From positions 1 through 30,476 of the forward strand of contig JAEYXQ010000159.1 in NCBI GenBank assembly GCA_023431205.1: a stretch of 30,476 nucleotides of DNA, given 5' to 3'. The position numbers were made by a program, and so were the translations under genes. Below the pieces are notes generated by a model that saw only the letters and a program-made list of their open reading frames with translations, ran no database searches and was not told the origin of the DNA. This DNA comes from Pseudomonadota bacterium (GTDB taxonomy: Bacteria; Pseudomonadota; Alphaproteobacteria; Rhizobiales; Devosiaceae). Below are positions 7,489 through 14,890 of the stretch, piece after piece. Numbering within the stretch: the first letter of the stretch is position 1; each line of letters opens with the position of its first letter.

Positions 7489-7836
7489 TCAGATGTCCGA
7501 TTCGATGCTTCGTTCACTGCGCTGTCGGATGCGACGCGTCGGGGGGTGCTGGAGCAGCTTGCCCGGCGGGACGCCTCGATCAGCGATCTGGCCGAAACGT
7601 TCAGCATGACGCTGACGGGCATGAAGAAGCATGTCGACGTGCTGGTGCGGGCGGGACTGGTCACCACGGAGAAGGTGGGCCGCGTGCGGACGTGCCGGCT
7701 CGGACCGGGGCGGCTCGAGGATGAAGTCAAGTGGATCGAGCGCTACCGCCAGCTCTGGGCGGCGCGGTTCGAGGCCTTGGACCTCGTGATCGAGGATCTC
7801 AAACAAAGGGAGAAGACAGATGATGCAACAGGGTGA
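7477..7836 (+). CDS. ArsR-family winged-helix repressor, 119 aa
   Basis: A small dimeric DNA-binding repressor. The winged HTH covers about residues 10-85, with ALSDATRRGVLEQLARRDASISDLAETFSM-type order: ALSDATRR helix, then LAETFSMTLTGMKKHV as the recognition region and TTEKVGRVRTCRL as the wing. No Cys pair of the metal-sensing ELCVCDL type is present, so it is not a classical arsenic sensor. It overlaps the following SRPBCC gene by 17 nt, a pairing frequent in bacteria and usually read as repressor plus ligand-binding or detoxification partner. The ATG at 7477 lies inside a palindrome and has no Shine-Dalgarno. Confidence 0.9.
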   Translation: MVQYSDVRFDASFTALSDATRRGVLEQLARRDASISDLAETFSMTLTGMKKHVDVLVRAGLVTTEKVGRVRTCRLGPGRLEDEVKWIERYRQLWAARFEALDLVIEDLKQREKTDDATG

Positions 7837-8338
7837 GGCGCGCCTTGCAAAGAACCGCACGGATGTGAACCGCCAGTCGGACCGCGAGCTGGTGATCACC
7901 AGAAGCTTCGAGGCTCCGGCGCGGCTGGTGTTCGAGGCCTGGACCAGGCCGGACCTGCTGATGCGCTGGTGGGCGCCGAAATCGTTCGGCATCACGTTCG
8001 TGTCCTGCGAAGCCGATGTGCGCACGGGGGGCAGCTACCGGTTCGTGTTCGGGCATCCCGATTTCGACCAGCCGATGGCGTTCTTCGGACGGTATCTCGA
8101 GGTGACGCCGCATAGCCTGATCGCCTGGACCAATGAGGAGGGCGGCGCGCAGGGATCGGTCACCACGGCGACGTTCACCGAGACCGACGGCAAGACGCTG
8201 CTGGTGCTGTCCGACCTCTACCCGTCGGCGGACGCGCTCGACGCGGCGATCGCCTCGGGCAGCACAGGGGCCTATCCGGAACAGTTCGAGGAACTGGACG
8301 TGGTTCTCGCCGCCCTTGGTGCCGACGCGGCGGGGTAG
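7820..8338 (+). CDS. SRPBCC (AHSA1/START-like) domain protein, 172 aa
   Basis: A single hydrophobic-pocket domain of the Aha1-C/SRPBCC type. It shows the family features ITRSFEAPARLVFEAWT, LLMRWWAPKSF, GGSYRFVF and the C-terminal ASGSTGAYPEQFEELD, where most members carry GW or GS before the final helix. Its ligand or enzymatic role is unknown. It is translated from ATG 7820, with GGGAGAAG about 6 nt upstream, inside the end of arsR, so the two are one operon. The convergent phoB stop is only 13 bp beyond its own. Family is sure, function is not. Confidence 0.9.
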   Translation: MMQQGEARLAKNRTDVNRQSDRELVITRSFEAPARLVFEAWTRPDLLMRWWAPKSFGITFVSCEADVRTGGSYRFVFGHPDFDQPMAFFGRYLEVTPHSLIAWTNEEGGAQGSVTTATFTETDGKTLLVLSDLYPSADALDAAIASGSTGAYPEQFEELDVVLAALGADAAG

Positions 8339-8351
8339 GGGACGGCGCCGG

Positions 8352-9053
8352 TTACGCCGGCTGGCCGAAGCGTTCGTCGAAGGCGTAGCCGGCGCCGCGG
8401 ACGGTGCGGATGGGGTCGGGATCGCGGCCGCGGTTGAGGGCGCGGCGGAGGCGGCCGATATGGACGTCCACGGTGCGCTCGTCGACATAGACGTCATTGC
8501 CCCAGACGCCATCGAGCAGTTGCTCGCGGGAATAGACGCGGCCGGGGTGGCGCATCAGGTATTCGAGCAGCCGGTATTCGGTGGGGCCGAGATGGATGTC
8601 GCGGCTGCCGCGGCGGACGCGGTGGGTGGTGCGGTCGAGCTCGAGGTCGCCCAGCCTGAGGGCGGTGGTGACGAGGTTGGGGTTGGCGCGGCGCAGCAGG
8701 GCGTGGATGCGGGCAATGAGTTCGGGCACCGAGAATGGCTTGACGATGTAGTCGTCGGCGCCGGTGGTGAGGCCGCGCACGCGCTCTTCTTCCTCGCCGC
8801 GGGCGGTGAGCATGATGATGGGAACGCGGGCGGTTTCCGCGCGGGCGCGGAAGCGGCGGCAGAGCTCGATGCCTGAGACTTCGGGCAGCATCCAGTCGAG
8901 CAGGATCAGGTCGGGAAGCTGTTCCTGGATGTGCTGGATGGCTTCGTCGCCGGTCTCGGCGGCGGCGACGCGGAAGCCCTCTGCCTCGAGATTGTAGCGC
9001 AGCAGGATGGCGATGTCGGCTTCGTCTTCGACGACGAGGATGGTGGCGGGCAT
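8352..9053 (-). CDS. phoB: Phosphate regulon response regulator PhoB, 233 aa
   Basis: OmpR/PhoB-type regulator that binds Pho boxes when phosphorylated under phosphate limitation. The receiver domain (1-120) has the acidic residues Glu9/Asp10 (VVEDE), phosphoacceptor Asp53 (LLDWMLP), LTARGEE and Lys in YIVKPF. The C-terminal winged helix has LGPTEYRLLEYLMRHPGRVY and ERTVDVHIGRLRRAL. Its last position in a pst-phoU-phoB run supports PhoB rather than another OmpR paralogue. GGAG lies 7 nt before the ATG. A 193-bp gap with GC-rich hairpins separates it from phoU, so its level may be set apart from pst. No phoR follows; the next gene is convergent. Confidence 0.96.
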   Translation of the reverse strand: MPATILVVEDEADIAILLRYNLEAEGFRVAAAETGDEAIQHIQEQLPDLILLDWMLPEVSGIELCRRFRARAETARVPIIMLTARGEEEERVRGLTTGADDYIVKPFSVPELIARIHALLRRANPNLVTTALRLGDLELDRTTHRVRRGSRDIHLGPTEYRLLEYLMRHPGRVYSREQLLDGVWGNDVYVDERTVDVHIGRLRRALNRGRDPDPIRTVRGAGYAFDERFGQPA

Positions 9054-9083
9054 TGTTTTGCTCCGTCGGATCTAGGACCCCCA

Positions 9084-9115
9084 CCTCCCCTCCCCCTGAA
9101 GGGGGAGGGGGAGGA
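9084..9115. repeat. GC-rich palindrome 1 in the phoU-phoB gap
   Basis: CCTCCCCTCCCCC, TGAA loop, then GGGGGAGGGGGAGG: a near-perfect hairpin with one extra G in the right arm. It belongs to the CCCCTCCCCC-type intergenic palindromes common in alphaproteobacteria. Confidence 0.7.
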
Positions 9116-9190
9116 GAGGTCGGTGCGCCGCCTTGCAGGGGAGGCGGGTGGATCGATATCGTGCCCTGAAGGGGGGACCCCCACCCCCGG

Positions 9191-9213
9191 CCCCTCCCCC
9201 CAAGGGGGAGGGG
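9191..9213. repeat. GC-rich palindrome 2 in the phoU-phoB gap
   Basis: Perfect 10-bp arms CCCCTCCCCC (9191-9200) and GGGGGAGGGG (9204-9213) with loop CAA. Same family as the palindrome 80 bp away; the run continues with further G/A-rich bases to about 9220. Confidence 0.75.
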
Positions 9214-9246
9214 AGGGAAGGCGCGGACAGTTCAGTTGCCGTTGCG

Positions 9247-9957
9247 CTAGGCCTTGATCTGGACGCGGTGGAGTTCCTGGACTTCGCTGGTGAGCTGCTT
9301 GCCGGTCTGGAGGTAGTAGGCGCGCTCGGCGATGTTGGTGGCGTGGTCGCCGATGCGCTCGAGGCTCTTGGCGCAGAACAGGAGCTGGGTGCAGGGGGTG
9401 ATGTTGCGCGGGTCTTCCATCATGTAGGTGAGCAGTTCGCGGAACAGGGAGGTGTGCATGGCATCGACCTCATCGTCGCGGTTGCAGACGTCGATGGCGG
9501 CAGCGGAATCGCGGTTGGCGTAGGCGTCGAGGGCGCCCTTGACCTGGCGCTGGACGAGCGCGGTCATGTTCTTGACGCCGTTGTAGAAGGTGGGCTGGAG
9601 ATTGAGCCCGTCGAGCTTGAGCGAGCGGCGGGCCAACTGCTTGGCCATGTCGCCGACGCGTTCGAGGTCGTTGGCGACGTGGATGGCGGTGATGATGGCG
9701 CGCAGGTCCGAGGCCATGGGCTGGCGGCGGGCGATCATGGAGACGGCCATGTCGTCGATGCGGCGCTGCATGTCGTCGATGCGCTGGTCGGCGATGATGG
9801 TGAGGTCGGCCAGTTCGCGGTCGAGCTTGAGCAGGGCCTTGGTGCCGTTCTCGATGGCGAGTTCGACCTGACCGCCCATCTCGGCGATGGACTGGGCGAG
9901 GCTGTTGAGCTCCTCGCTGTAGGCGGTGACGATGTGTTCGGTACCGGGGGCGGCCAT
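9247..9957 (-). CDS. phoU: Phosphate signalling protein PhoU, 236 aa
   Basis: All-helical peripheral protein that couples Pst transporter status to PhoR/PhoB signalling and restrains phosphate uptake. Two PhoU repeats are visible: one around TAYSEELNSLAQSIAEMGGQVE to IITAIHVANDLERVGDMAKQLA, and a second around YNGVKNMTALVQRQVKGAL to LLFCAKSLERIGDHATNIAERAYYL. Each ends in the conserved metal-binding E/D-R-x-G-D-x-A/x-N pattern. Length is normal. GAGGAG stands 7 nt before the ATG. It follows pstB by 23 bp in the same direction and is part of the pst transcript. Confidence 0.97.
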   Translation of the reverse strand: MAAPGTEHIVTAYSEELNSLAQSIAEMGGQVELAIENGTKALLKLDRELADLTIIADQRIDDMQRRIDDMAVSMIARRQPMASDLRAIITAIHVANDLERVGDMAKQLARRSLKLDGLNLQPTFYNGVKNMTALVQRQVKGALDAYANRDSAAAIDVCNRDDEVDAMHTSLFRELLTYMMEDPRNITPCTQLLFCAKSLERIGDHATNIAERAYYLQTGKQLTSEVQELHRVQIKA

Positions 9958-9980
9958 GTGCTGTCTCCTCAGGTCCGCGA

Positions 9981-10817
9981 TCAGCCGATGCGGCCCATGA
10001 TGTAGTCCTGGGTCTGCTTGTTCACCGGGTTGGTGAAGATCTCCTCGGTGTCGCCCTGCTCGATCAGGTTACCGAGGTGGAAGAAGGCGGTCTTCTGCGA
10101 CACGCGGGCGGCCTGCTGCATCGAGTGGGTGACGATGACGATGGTGTAGTTTTCGCGGAGCTCGTCGATGAGTTCCTCGATGATGGCGGTGGCGATGGGG
10201 TCGAGCGCCGAGCAGGGCTCGTCCATCAGGATCACTTCGGGTCCGACCGCGATGGCGCGGGCGATGCAGAGGCGCTGCTGCTGACCCCCGGACAGGCCGG
10301 TGCCGGGCTCGGCGAGGCGGTCCTTAACCTCCTCGAACAGGCCCGCCTTGCGGAGGGAGGAGACGACGATCTCGTCAAGCTCGGCCTTGTTGCGGGCGAG
10401 GCCGTGGATGCGGGGGCCATAGGCGACGTTGTCGTAGATGGACTTGGGGAAGGGGTTGGGCTTCTGGAACACCATGCCGACGCGGGCGCGCAGTTCGACC
10501 ACATCGAGGCTTGGATCATAGATGTCCTCTCCGTCGAGCTTGATGGAGCCGCCGACACGGGCGCCCTCGATGGTGTCATTCATGCGGTTGATGCAGCGGA
10601 GGAACGTGGACTTGCCGCAGCCGGAGGGGCCGATGAAGGCGGTGACGGCGCGGTCGGGGATGTCGATGGAGATGCCGAACAGCGCCTGCTTGGCGCCGTA
10701 GTGCACGGTCACGTCGCGGGCAGCGAGGCGGATCGGGCGATCCGGCACATCGGTGGGGTTCATCGAGGCATCCACGGTCTGGTTGGTCATCTTCACCCTG
10801 GTGGCGAGCAGGTCCAT
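9981..10817 (-). CDS. pstB: Phosphate ABC transporter ATPase PstB, 278 aa
   Basis: ATP-hydrolysing subunit of the high-affinity phosphate importer on the cytosolic face. Walker A is GPSGCGKST, the Q-loop is MVFQKPNPFP (typical of PstB), the ABC signature is LSGGQQQR, Walker B is VILMDEPCSALDP, and the switch His is in VTHSMQQAARVS. I chose ATG 10817 (MDLLATRV) because a perfect AGGAGG (10823-10828) stands 5 nt upstream. An ATG six codons earlier at 10835 would overlap pstA and has no such site. The AGGAGG overlaps the first base of the pstA stop triplet, indicating translational coupling. Confidence 0.97.
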   Translation of the reverse strand: MDLLATRVKMTNQTVDASMNPTDVPDRPIRLAARDVTVHYGAKQALFGISIDIPDRAVTAFIGPSGCGKSTFLRCINRMNDTIEGARVGGSIKLDGEDIYDPSLDVVELRARVGMVFQKPNPFPKSIYDNVAYGPRIHGLARNKAELDEIVVSSLRKAGLFEEVKDRLAEPGTGLSGGQQQRLCIARAIAVGPEVILMDEPCSALDPIATAIIEELIDELRENYTIVIVTHSMQQAARVSQKTAFFHLGNLIEQGDTEEIFTNPVNKQTQDYIMGRIG

Positions 10818-10827
10818 TTGAGCCTCC

Positions 10828-12183
10828 TTAGGCACGCTTTTCCAGCCGGGACCGGAGGAAAATGGCGATGGCGTTGAGCAGGATCATCAGGGCCAGCAGC
10901 ACCATGATGGCGGCGGAGGTGCGGGCCTCGAAGAAGTTGCGGTTCTCGTTGCCCTGCCAGAGGAAGATCTGGACGGGCAGGGCGGTGGCCTGTTCGAGCG
11001 GGCTGCCGGGTACCGAGGCGACGAAGGCGTTCATGCCGATCAGGAGGAGCGGGGCGGTTTCGCCGAGCGCCTGGGCAACGCCGATGATGGTGGCGGTGAG
11101 GATGGAGGGGAAGGTCACCGGCAGCACGTGGTGGAACACCATCTGGGTGCGCGAGGCGCCCATGCCGAGGGCAGCCTGGCGGAGCGACGGGGGCACGCCC
11201 TTGAGGGCGGCGCGGGTGGCGATGATGATGGTGGGAAGCGTCATCAGGGTCAGCACCAGACCACCGGCCAGCGGCGCCGAAAGGGGCAAGTGGAAGGTGT
11301 TGATGAACAGGGCGGCGCCCAAGAGGCCGAAGACGATGGAGGGCACGGCGGCGAGGTTGTTGATGTTGACCTCGATAAGGTCGGTGAGGCGGGACTTCGG
11401 CGCGAACTCTTCCAGGTAGATGGCGCTGGCAACGCCGATCGGCACGGCCAGGACAATGACAATCATCATCATGTAGAGCGAGCCCATGAAGGCGCCGGCG
11501 AGACCGGCCGCGGCCGGGGCGGCACGGCTGTCGACGTTGAAGAACAGGCTCCAGGCGAAATTGCGGGTAATGGTGCCGTCGGCGTAGAAAGCGTCGGCCA
11601 GGGCGCGGGCGGGGGCGGAAAGCTGCTGCTGGGCGTCCGGCAGGTCGCGGTTGATACGGCCCGTGAGCCAGTTGTCGACGTTGGCGGAGGCGAGGAGGCT
11701 CACACTCACCGTCTGGCCGAGCAGGGATGGATCGCGCACGAACATCTCGCGCAGCGTATGCCGCTCGCTGGTTTCGACAATGGTCTGCAACTGGCGGGTA
11801 TCGATCTCGAAGCCGGCCGGGGCGGCGCGGCGGATGGCGTCCTCGACGATGGTGTTCCAGTTCAACATGGCCAGGTCGCGCTGCCAGGCGAGCTGGGCGG
11901 CACGGAAATCGGCGTCGGACTGCCCCGCCTGCTGCGTGGGCGCAGGACCGACGTCGATTACGGCGGGATCAAAGAACACTTCGGCGTGCAGGCGCGACTG
12001 CTGGAAGGAGGGCAGACCCTTGGAGATGATGGTGGTGAACAGGATCGCGACGAAGCTGAGTGCGAGGAGCACGGCGGCGATGCCGAGGCCGCGGAAGATC
12101 GCTTCGCCACGATGACGGCGGGCGAGGGAGGCGCGTATGCGGTCGCGGTTGAGCGAGGGGCGGGGAGCGTCGGTGTCGGACAT
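10828..12183 (-). CDS. pstA: Phosphate ABC transporter permease PstA with DUF3333-type N-terminus, 451 aa
   Basis: One half of the membrane channel of the phosphate importer. It is longer than enterobacterial PstA (about 300 aa). After the first helix (about residues 30-55) there is a soluble segment of nearly 170 residues (FFDPAVIDVG... to NFAWSLFF), the DUF3333-type extension seen in many alphaproteobacterial PstA proteins. The permease core follows, with GSLYMMMIVIVLAVPIGVASAIYLEEFAP and the coupling loop AQALGETAPLLLIG. Its ATG overlaps the pstC stop by one base (TAATG). What the extension does is unknown; its location suggests the periplasm. Confidence 0.96.
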   Translation of the reverse strand: MSDTDAPRPSLNRDRIRASLARRHRGEAIFRGLGIAAVLLALSFVAILFTTIISKGLPSFQQSRLHAEVFFDPAVIDVGPAPTQQAGQSDADFRAAQLAWQRDLAMLNWNTIVEDAIRRAAPAGFEIDTRQLQTIVETSERHTLREMFVRDPSLLGQTVSVSLLASANVDNWLTGRINRDLPDAQQQLSAPARALADAFYADGTITRNFAWSLFFNVDSRAAPAAAGLAGAFMGSLYMMMIVIVLAVPIGVASAIYLEEFAPKSRLTDLIEVNINNLAAVPSIVFGLLGAALFINTFHLPLSAPLAGGLVLTLMTLPTIIIATRAALKGVPPSLRQAALGMGASRTQMVFHHVLPVTFPSILTATIIGVAQALGETAPLLLIGMNAFVASVPGSPLEQATALPVQIFLWQGNENRNFFEARTSAAIMVLLALMILLNAIAIFLRSRLEKRA

Positions 12184-13568
12184 TATTCGTACTGCTCCCG
12201 GAAGCGGCGGACGATGTAGAGCGCCACGATGTTGAGGATCAGGGTCATCCCGAACAAAGTGAGGCCGAGGGCGAAGGCGACCAGCGACTGGGGGCCGGCG
12301 AAATCGGTGTCGCCGGTGAGCTGGTTGACGATGGACACGGTGACGGTGGAGGTCGGCTCGAACGGATTGGCGCGCAGGATCGGGGCGTTGCCGGCGGCGA
12401 GCACGACGATCATGGTTTCGCCGATGGCGCGGCTGACCGCGAGCAGGAAGGCGCCGACGATGCCGGGAAGGGCCGCCGGCAGCAGGACGTTGCGGATGGT
12501 CTCGGACTGGGTGGCGCCGAGGCCAAAGGCGCCATCGCGGAGCGTGCGCGGGACCTGGTTGAGAATGTCGTCGCTCAGCGAAGAGATGAAGGGAATGATC
12601 ATCACCCCCATCACCACGCCGGCAGTGAGGGCGGAGGTAGCGCGGATATCGACGCCGATGAGGTCGCCGAAGCCGGCAAGGAACGGGCCGACGGTGACGA
12701 GGGCAAAGAAGCCGTAGACGATGGTGGGGATGCCGGCGAGAATTTCGATGACCGGCTTGACCACGGCGCGGACGCGGCCGGCGGCGTACTGGTTGAGGTA
12801 GATCGCGGTCATCAACCCAATCGGCAGGGCGACCAGCATGGCGATGATGCTGATCATCACCGTGCCCCAGAGCAGCGGCAAGAGGCCATAGTCGCCGGTC
12901 GCCTGGTTGCCGGTGGTGGAGAAGCCGGGGTTCCAGACCGTGCCGAAGAAGAAATCGAGCGGATTGACGAAGGTGAAGAAGCGGATGGCTTCGCTCAGCA
13001 GCGAAACGACGATGCCGACGGTGGTGAGGATTGCAACGCCCGAACAGGCGAGGAGCAGCAGCCGCACCACGGTCTCGACCTCGTTGCGGGCGCGCAGGCG
13101 CGGCGCCATGCGGGCGCGGGCGTAGAGCAGGGCGGCGATGCCAAGGCCGGCGGCGGCGAGGATGACCACCAGGGTGACGATCAGGTTGAAGCGGGCGAGC
13201 GCCTCGCCGGCGGCGGCTTCATGGGGCTGCAGTTCCCCCGCTACGCCGTAGCCGGAGGCGATGGCGCGGATGCGCTGAAGGGCAGTCTCGAGGGCTGTGC
13301 CGGTCTGGGCCGCCACATCGGCGGGCAGCAGGCCGATGGCGTAGTCGCGGGTGAGGGTGTCACCGAACAAGGCCCAGAGGATCAGCACGGCCAGCGCGGG
13401 GATGAGGGTCCAGATGGCGAGGCGGGCGCCGTGATATTGCGGGCGCGAGTGAGGGCGTGTGCTGCTGGAAGCGTCGGCGGACGCAAAGGCGCGGGCCTTG
13501 GACCAACCCAGAGAGTAGCTCAGGCTCAGCAGGATGAGCAGCAGGGCTGCGACGATCCACATGTTCAC
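12183..13568 (-). CDS. pstC: Phosphate ABC transporter permease PstC, 461 aa
   Basis: Second channel subunit of the phosphate importer. It is longer than E. coli PstC (319 aa), with two N-terminal helices around a polar loop of about 90 residues before the core, as in other alphaproteobacteria. The permease domain carries LWGTVMISIIAMLVALPIG, LAGIPTIVYGFFALVTVGPF and the ATPase-contact loop SRAIGETMIVVLAAG. Start ATG 13568 gives the hydrophobic N-terminus MNMWIVAALLLILLS. It lies 61 bp after pstS, with a hairpin between, and runs into pstA. Confidence 0.96.
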   Translation of the reverse strand: MNMWIVAALLLILLSLSYSLGWSKARAFASADASSSTRPHSRPQYHGARLAIWTLIPALAVLILWALFGDTLTRDYAIGLLPADVAAQTGTALETALQRIRAIASGYGVAGELQPHEAAAGEALARFNLIVTLVVILAAAGLGIAALLYARARMAPRLRARNEVETVVRLLLLACSGVAILTTVGIVVSLLSEAIRFFTFVNPLDFFFGTVWNPGFSTTGNQATGDYGLLPLLWGTVMISIIAMLVALPIGLMTAIYLNQYAAGRVRAVVKPVIEILAGIPTIVYGFFALVTVGPFLAGFGDLIGVDIRATSALTAGVVMGVMIIPFISSLSDDILNQVPRTLRDGAFGLGATQSETIRNVLLPAALPGIVGAFLLAVSRAIGETMIVVLAAGNAPILRANPFEPTSTVTVSIVNQLTGDTDFAGPQSLVAFALGLTLFGMTLILNIVALYIVRRFREQYE

Positions 13569-13597
13569 GGCTGAGCCCCTGTGTTGATGGGTGAGGA

Positions 13598-13621
13598 CGG
13601 GGAGGCGCGACCGCCTCCCCG
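13598..13621 (-). promoter_or_regulatory. Hairpin between pstS and pstC
   Basis: Perfect 10-bp arms CGGGGAGGCG / CGCCTCCCCG around a 4-nt loop, 8 bp after the pstS stop. No U tract follows on the transcribed strand, so it is a better candidate for an mRNA-stabilising or attenuating stem than for a full terminator. Such stems usually keep the binding protein in excess over its permease. Confidence 0.6.
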
Positions 13622-13629
13622 AAGGTATC

Positions 13630-14661
13630 CTAGAGGTCGGCGGCGGTGAGCGCGGTGCCGGCTTCGAAGCTGCCGAGCACTTCGGCGGTGACTTCGGCGG
13701 GCTGCGGGATCAGGCCGGCAGTCTCGAGGGTACCACCGGCGCCGGTCATGGCGTCGGAGAGGAAGAACTGGACGTATTCCTCGATGCCCGGGACGACGCC
13801 GATGTGCTCGCCCTTGACGTAGAAGAAGAGCGGACGGGAGACCGGGTAGTCACCCGAAGCGATGGTTTCGAGCGAGGGGGTGACGCCGGAAACGGTCGCG
13901 ACCTTCAGGGTGTCGCGGTTCTGGTCGTAGAAGGAGAGGCCGAAGACGCCGACCGTGTCAGGGTTGGACTGCAGGCGGGCAAGGGTCTCGGTGTAGTCGC
14001 CGGCGATCTCGACCACCACGTCCTGGCGGAAGCTGGTGCAGGCGGCTTCGAGTTCCTCTTCGCCCAGCTCCGGCAGGCCGGCTTGTTCGCAACCGGCGGA
14101 GACGACGCGCTCCTGGAAGACTTCACGGGTGCCGTGGTTGGAGCCCGGGATGGCGAGGGCGATCTTCTGGTCGGGGAGCGAGGGGTCGATCTCGCTCCAG
14201 GTGGTGTAGGGGTTGTCGACCAACTGGCCATCGACGGGGACCTTCGCGGCGATGGCCTTGTAGACATGGACGGGCTCGAGGGCGAAGTCACCGGCGTTGG
14301 CCGAGGTCGCAAAGACGATGCCGTCGAAGCCGATCTGGACCTCGCGGATGTCGTTCACGCCGGCAGCGTTGCAGGCCTCGATCTCGGAGGCGCGGATGCG
14401 GCGCGAGGCATTGGCAATATCGATGGTGTTTTCGCCGACGCCTTCGCAGAACTGGCGCAGGCCGCCGGAAGAACCGCCCGAGCCGACGACCGGGGTGTTG
14501 AACTCGGGGAAGACGGCGCCGAATTCCTCGGCAACGATCGAGGCGAAGGGCAGGACGGTGGAGGAGCCGGCGATCTGGATGGTGTCGCGCGACTGGGCGA
14601 AGGCGGGGGTGGCGACGGCGAGCGCGAGGACGGCGGCACTGACGGCGAGTGCGGATTTCAT
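13630..14661 (-). CDS. pstS: Periplasmic phosphate-binding protein PstS, 343 aa
   Basis: Captures phosphate in the periplasm and delivers it to PstCA. A signal peptide ends at about residue 22 (VATPAFA before QSRD). The phosphate-site loops are visible: IAGSSTVLPFA near the mature N-terminus and GSGGSSGGLRQFCEG around residue 62. NASRRIRASE and FVTSANAG-like FATSANAGDFAL follow as in class I PstS of alphaproteobacteria. Ser/Gly-rich loops bind phosphate by hydrogen bonding. AAGGA precedes the ATG by 7 nt. It is first in the operon, behind a Pho box at 14781-14798. Length and family are normal. Confidence 0.96.
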   Translation of the reverse strand: MKSALAVSAAVLALAVATPAFAQSRDTIQIAGSSTVLPFASIVAEEFGAVFPEFNTPVVGSGGSSGGLRQFCEGVGENTIDIANASRRIRASEIEACNAAGVNDIREVQIGFDGIVFATSANAGDFALEPVHVYKAIAAKVPVDGQLVDNPYTTWSEIDPSLPDQKIALAIPGSNHGTREVFQERVVSAGCEQAGLPELGEEELEAACTSFRQDVVVEIAGDYTETLARLQSNPDTVGVFGLSFYDQNRDTLKVATVSGVTPSLETIASGDYPVSRPLFFYVKGEHIGVVPGIEEYVQFFLSDAMTGAGGTLETAGLIPQPAEVTAEVLGSFEAGTALTAADL

Positions 14662-14767
14662 GGCAGGTCCTTTTCGGAATTCGGTTCAAAGCGAGCTGGC
14701 CGGCGACTTCGGAAACGCCCCTGCCGCCCAGTGACGGGGCAGACCATAGGGAGCACCGGCAACGCTT

Positions 14768-14811
14768 TTATTGCAGTTGCGTGACTGGTTTGTGACGAGT
14801 CAAGTGACTGA
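14768..14811 (-). promoter_or_regulatory. Pho box and promoter of the pst operon
   Basis: On the minus strand, TCGTCAC-AAAC-CAGTCAC (14798 to 14781) fits the PhoB site plan of two 7-bp units with a 4-bp spacer. A further CAGTCAC (14810-14804) lies upstream with a one-base longer period, so three PhoB half-sites may be present. A -10-like CAATAA (14773-14768) starts 7 bp downstream, with no good -35, as expected where PhoB replaces it. About 107 nt of leader remain before pstS. Confidence 0.7.
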
Positions 14812-14890
14812 AACTTATTGGAAACTTTGACGGTACGTCCGCGGAGATGCGGGTTCGTGACAGTGTCGGTGACGGTTGTGGAAGCAGGCG

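Noticed and set aside
13591..14784. Plus-strand Gly/Asp/Val-rich frame of 397 codons
   Set aside because: Antisense of pstS, which has a clear signal peptide and phosphate-binding loops.
14857..14875. Second Pho-box-like pair GTGACAG...GGTGACGG upstream of pstS
   Set aside because: The units are 12 bp rather than 11 bp apart and no promoter element follows; not enough to call.
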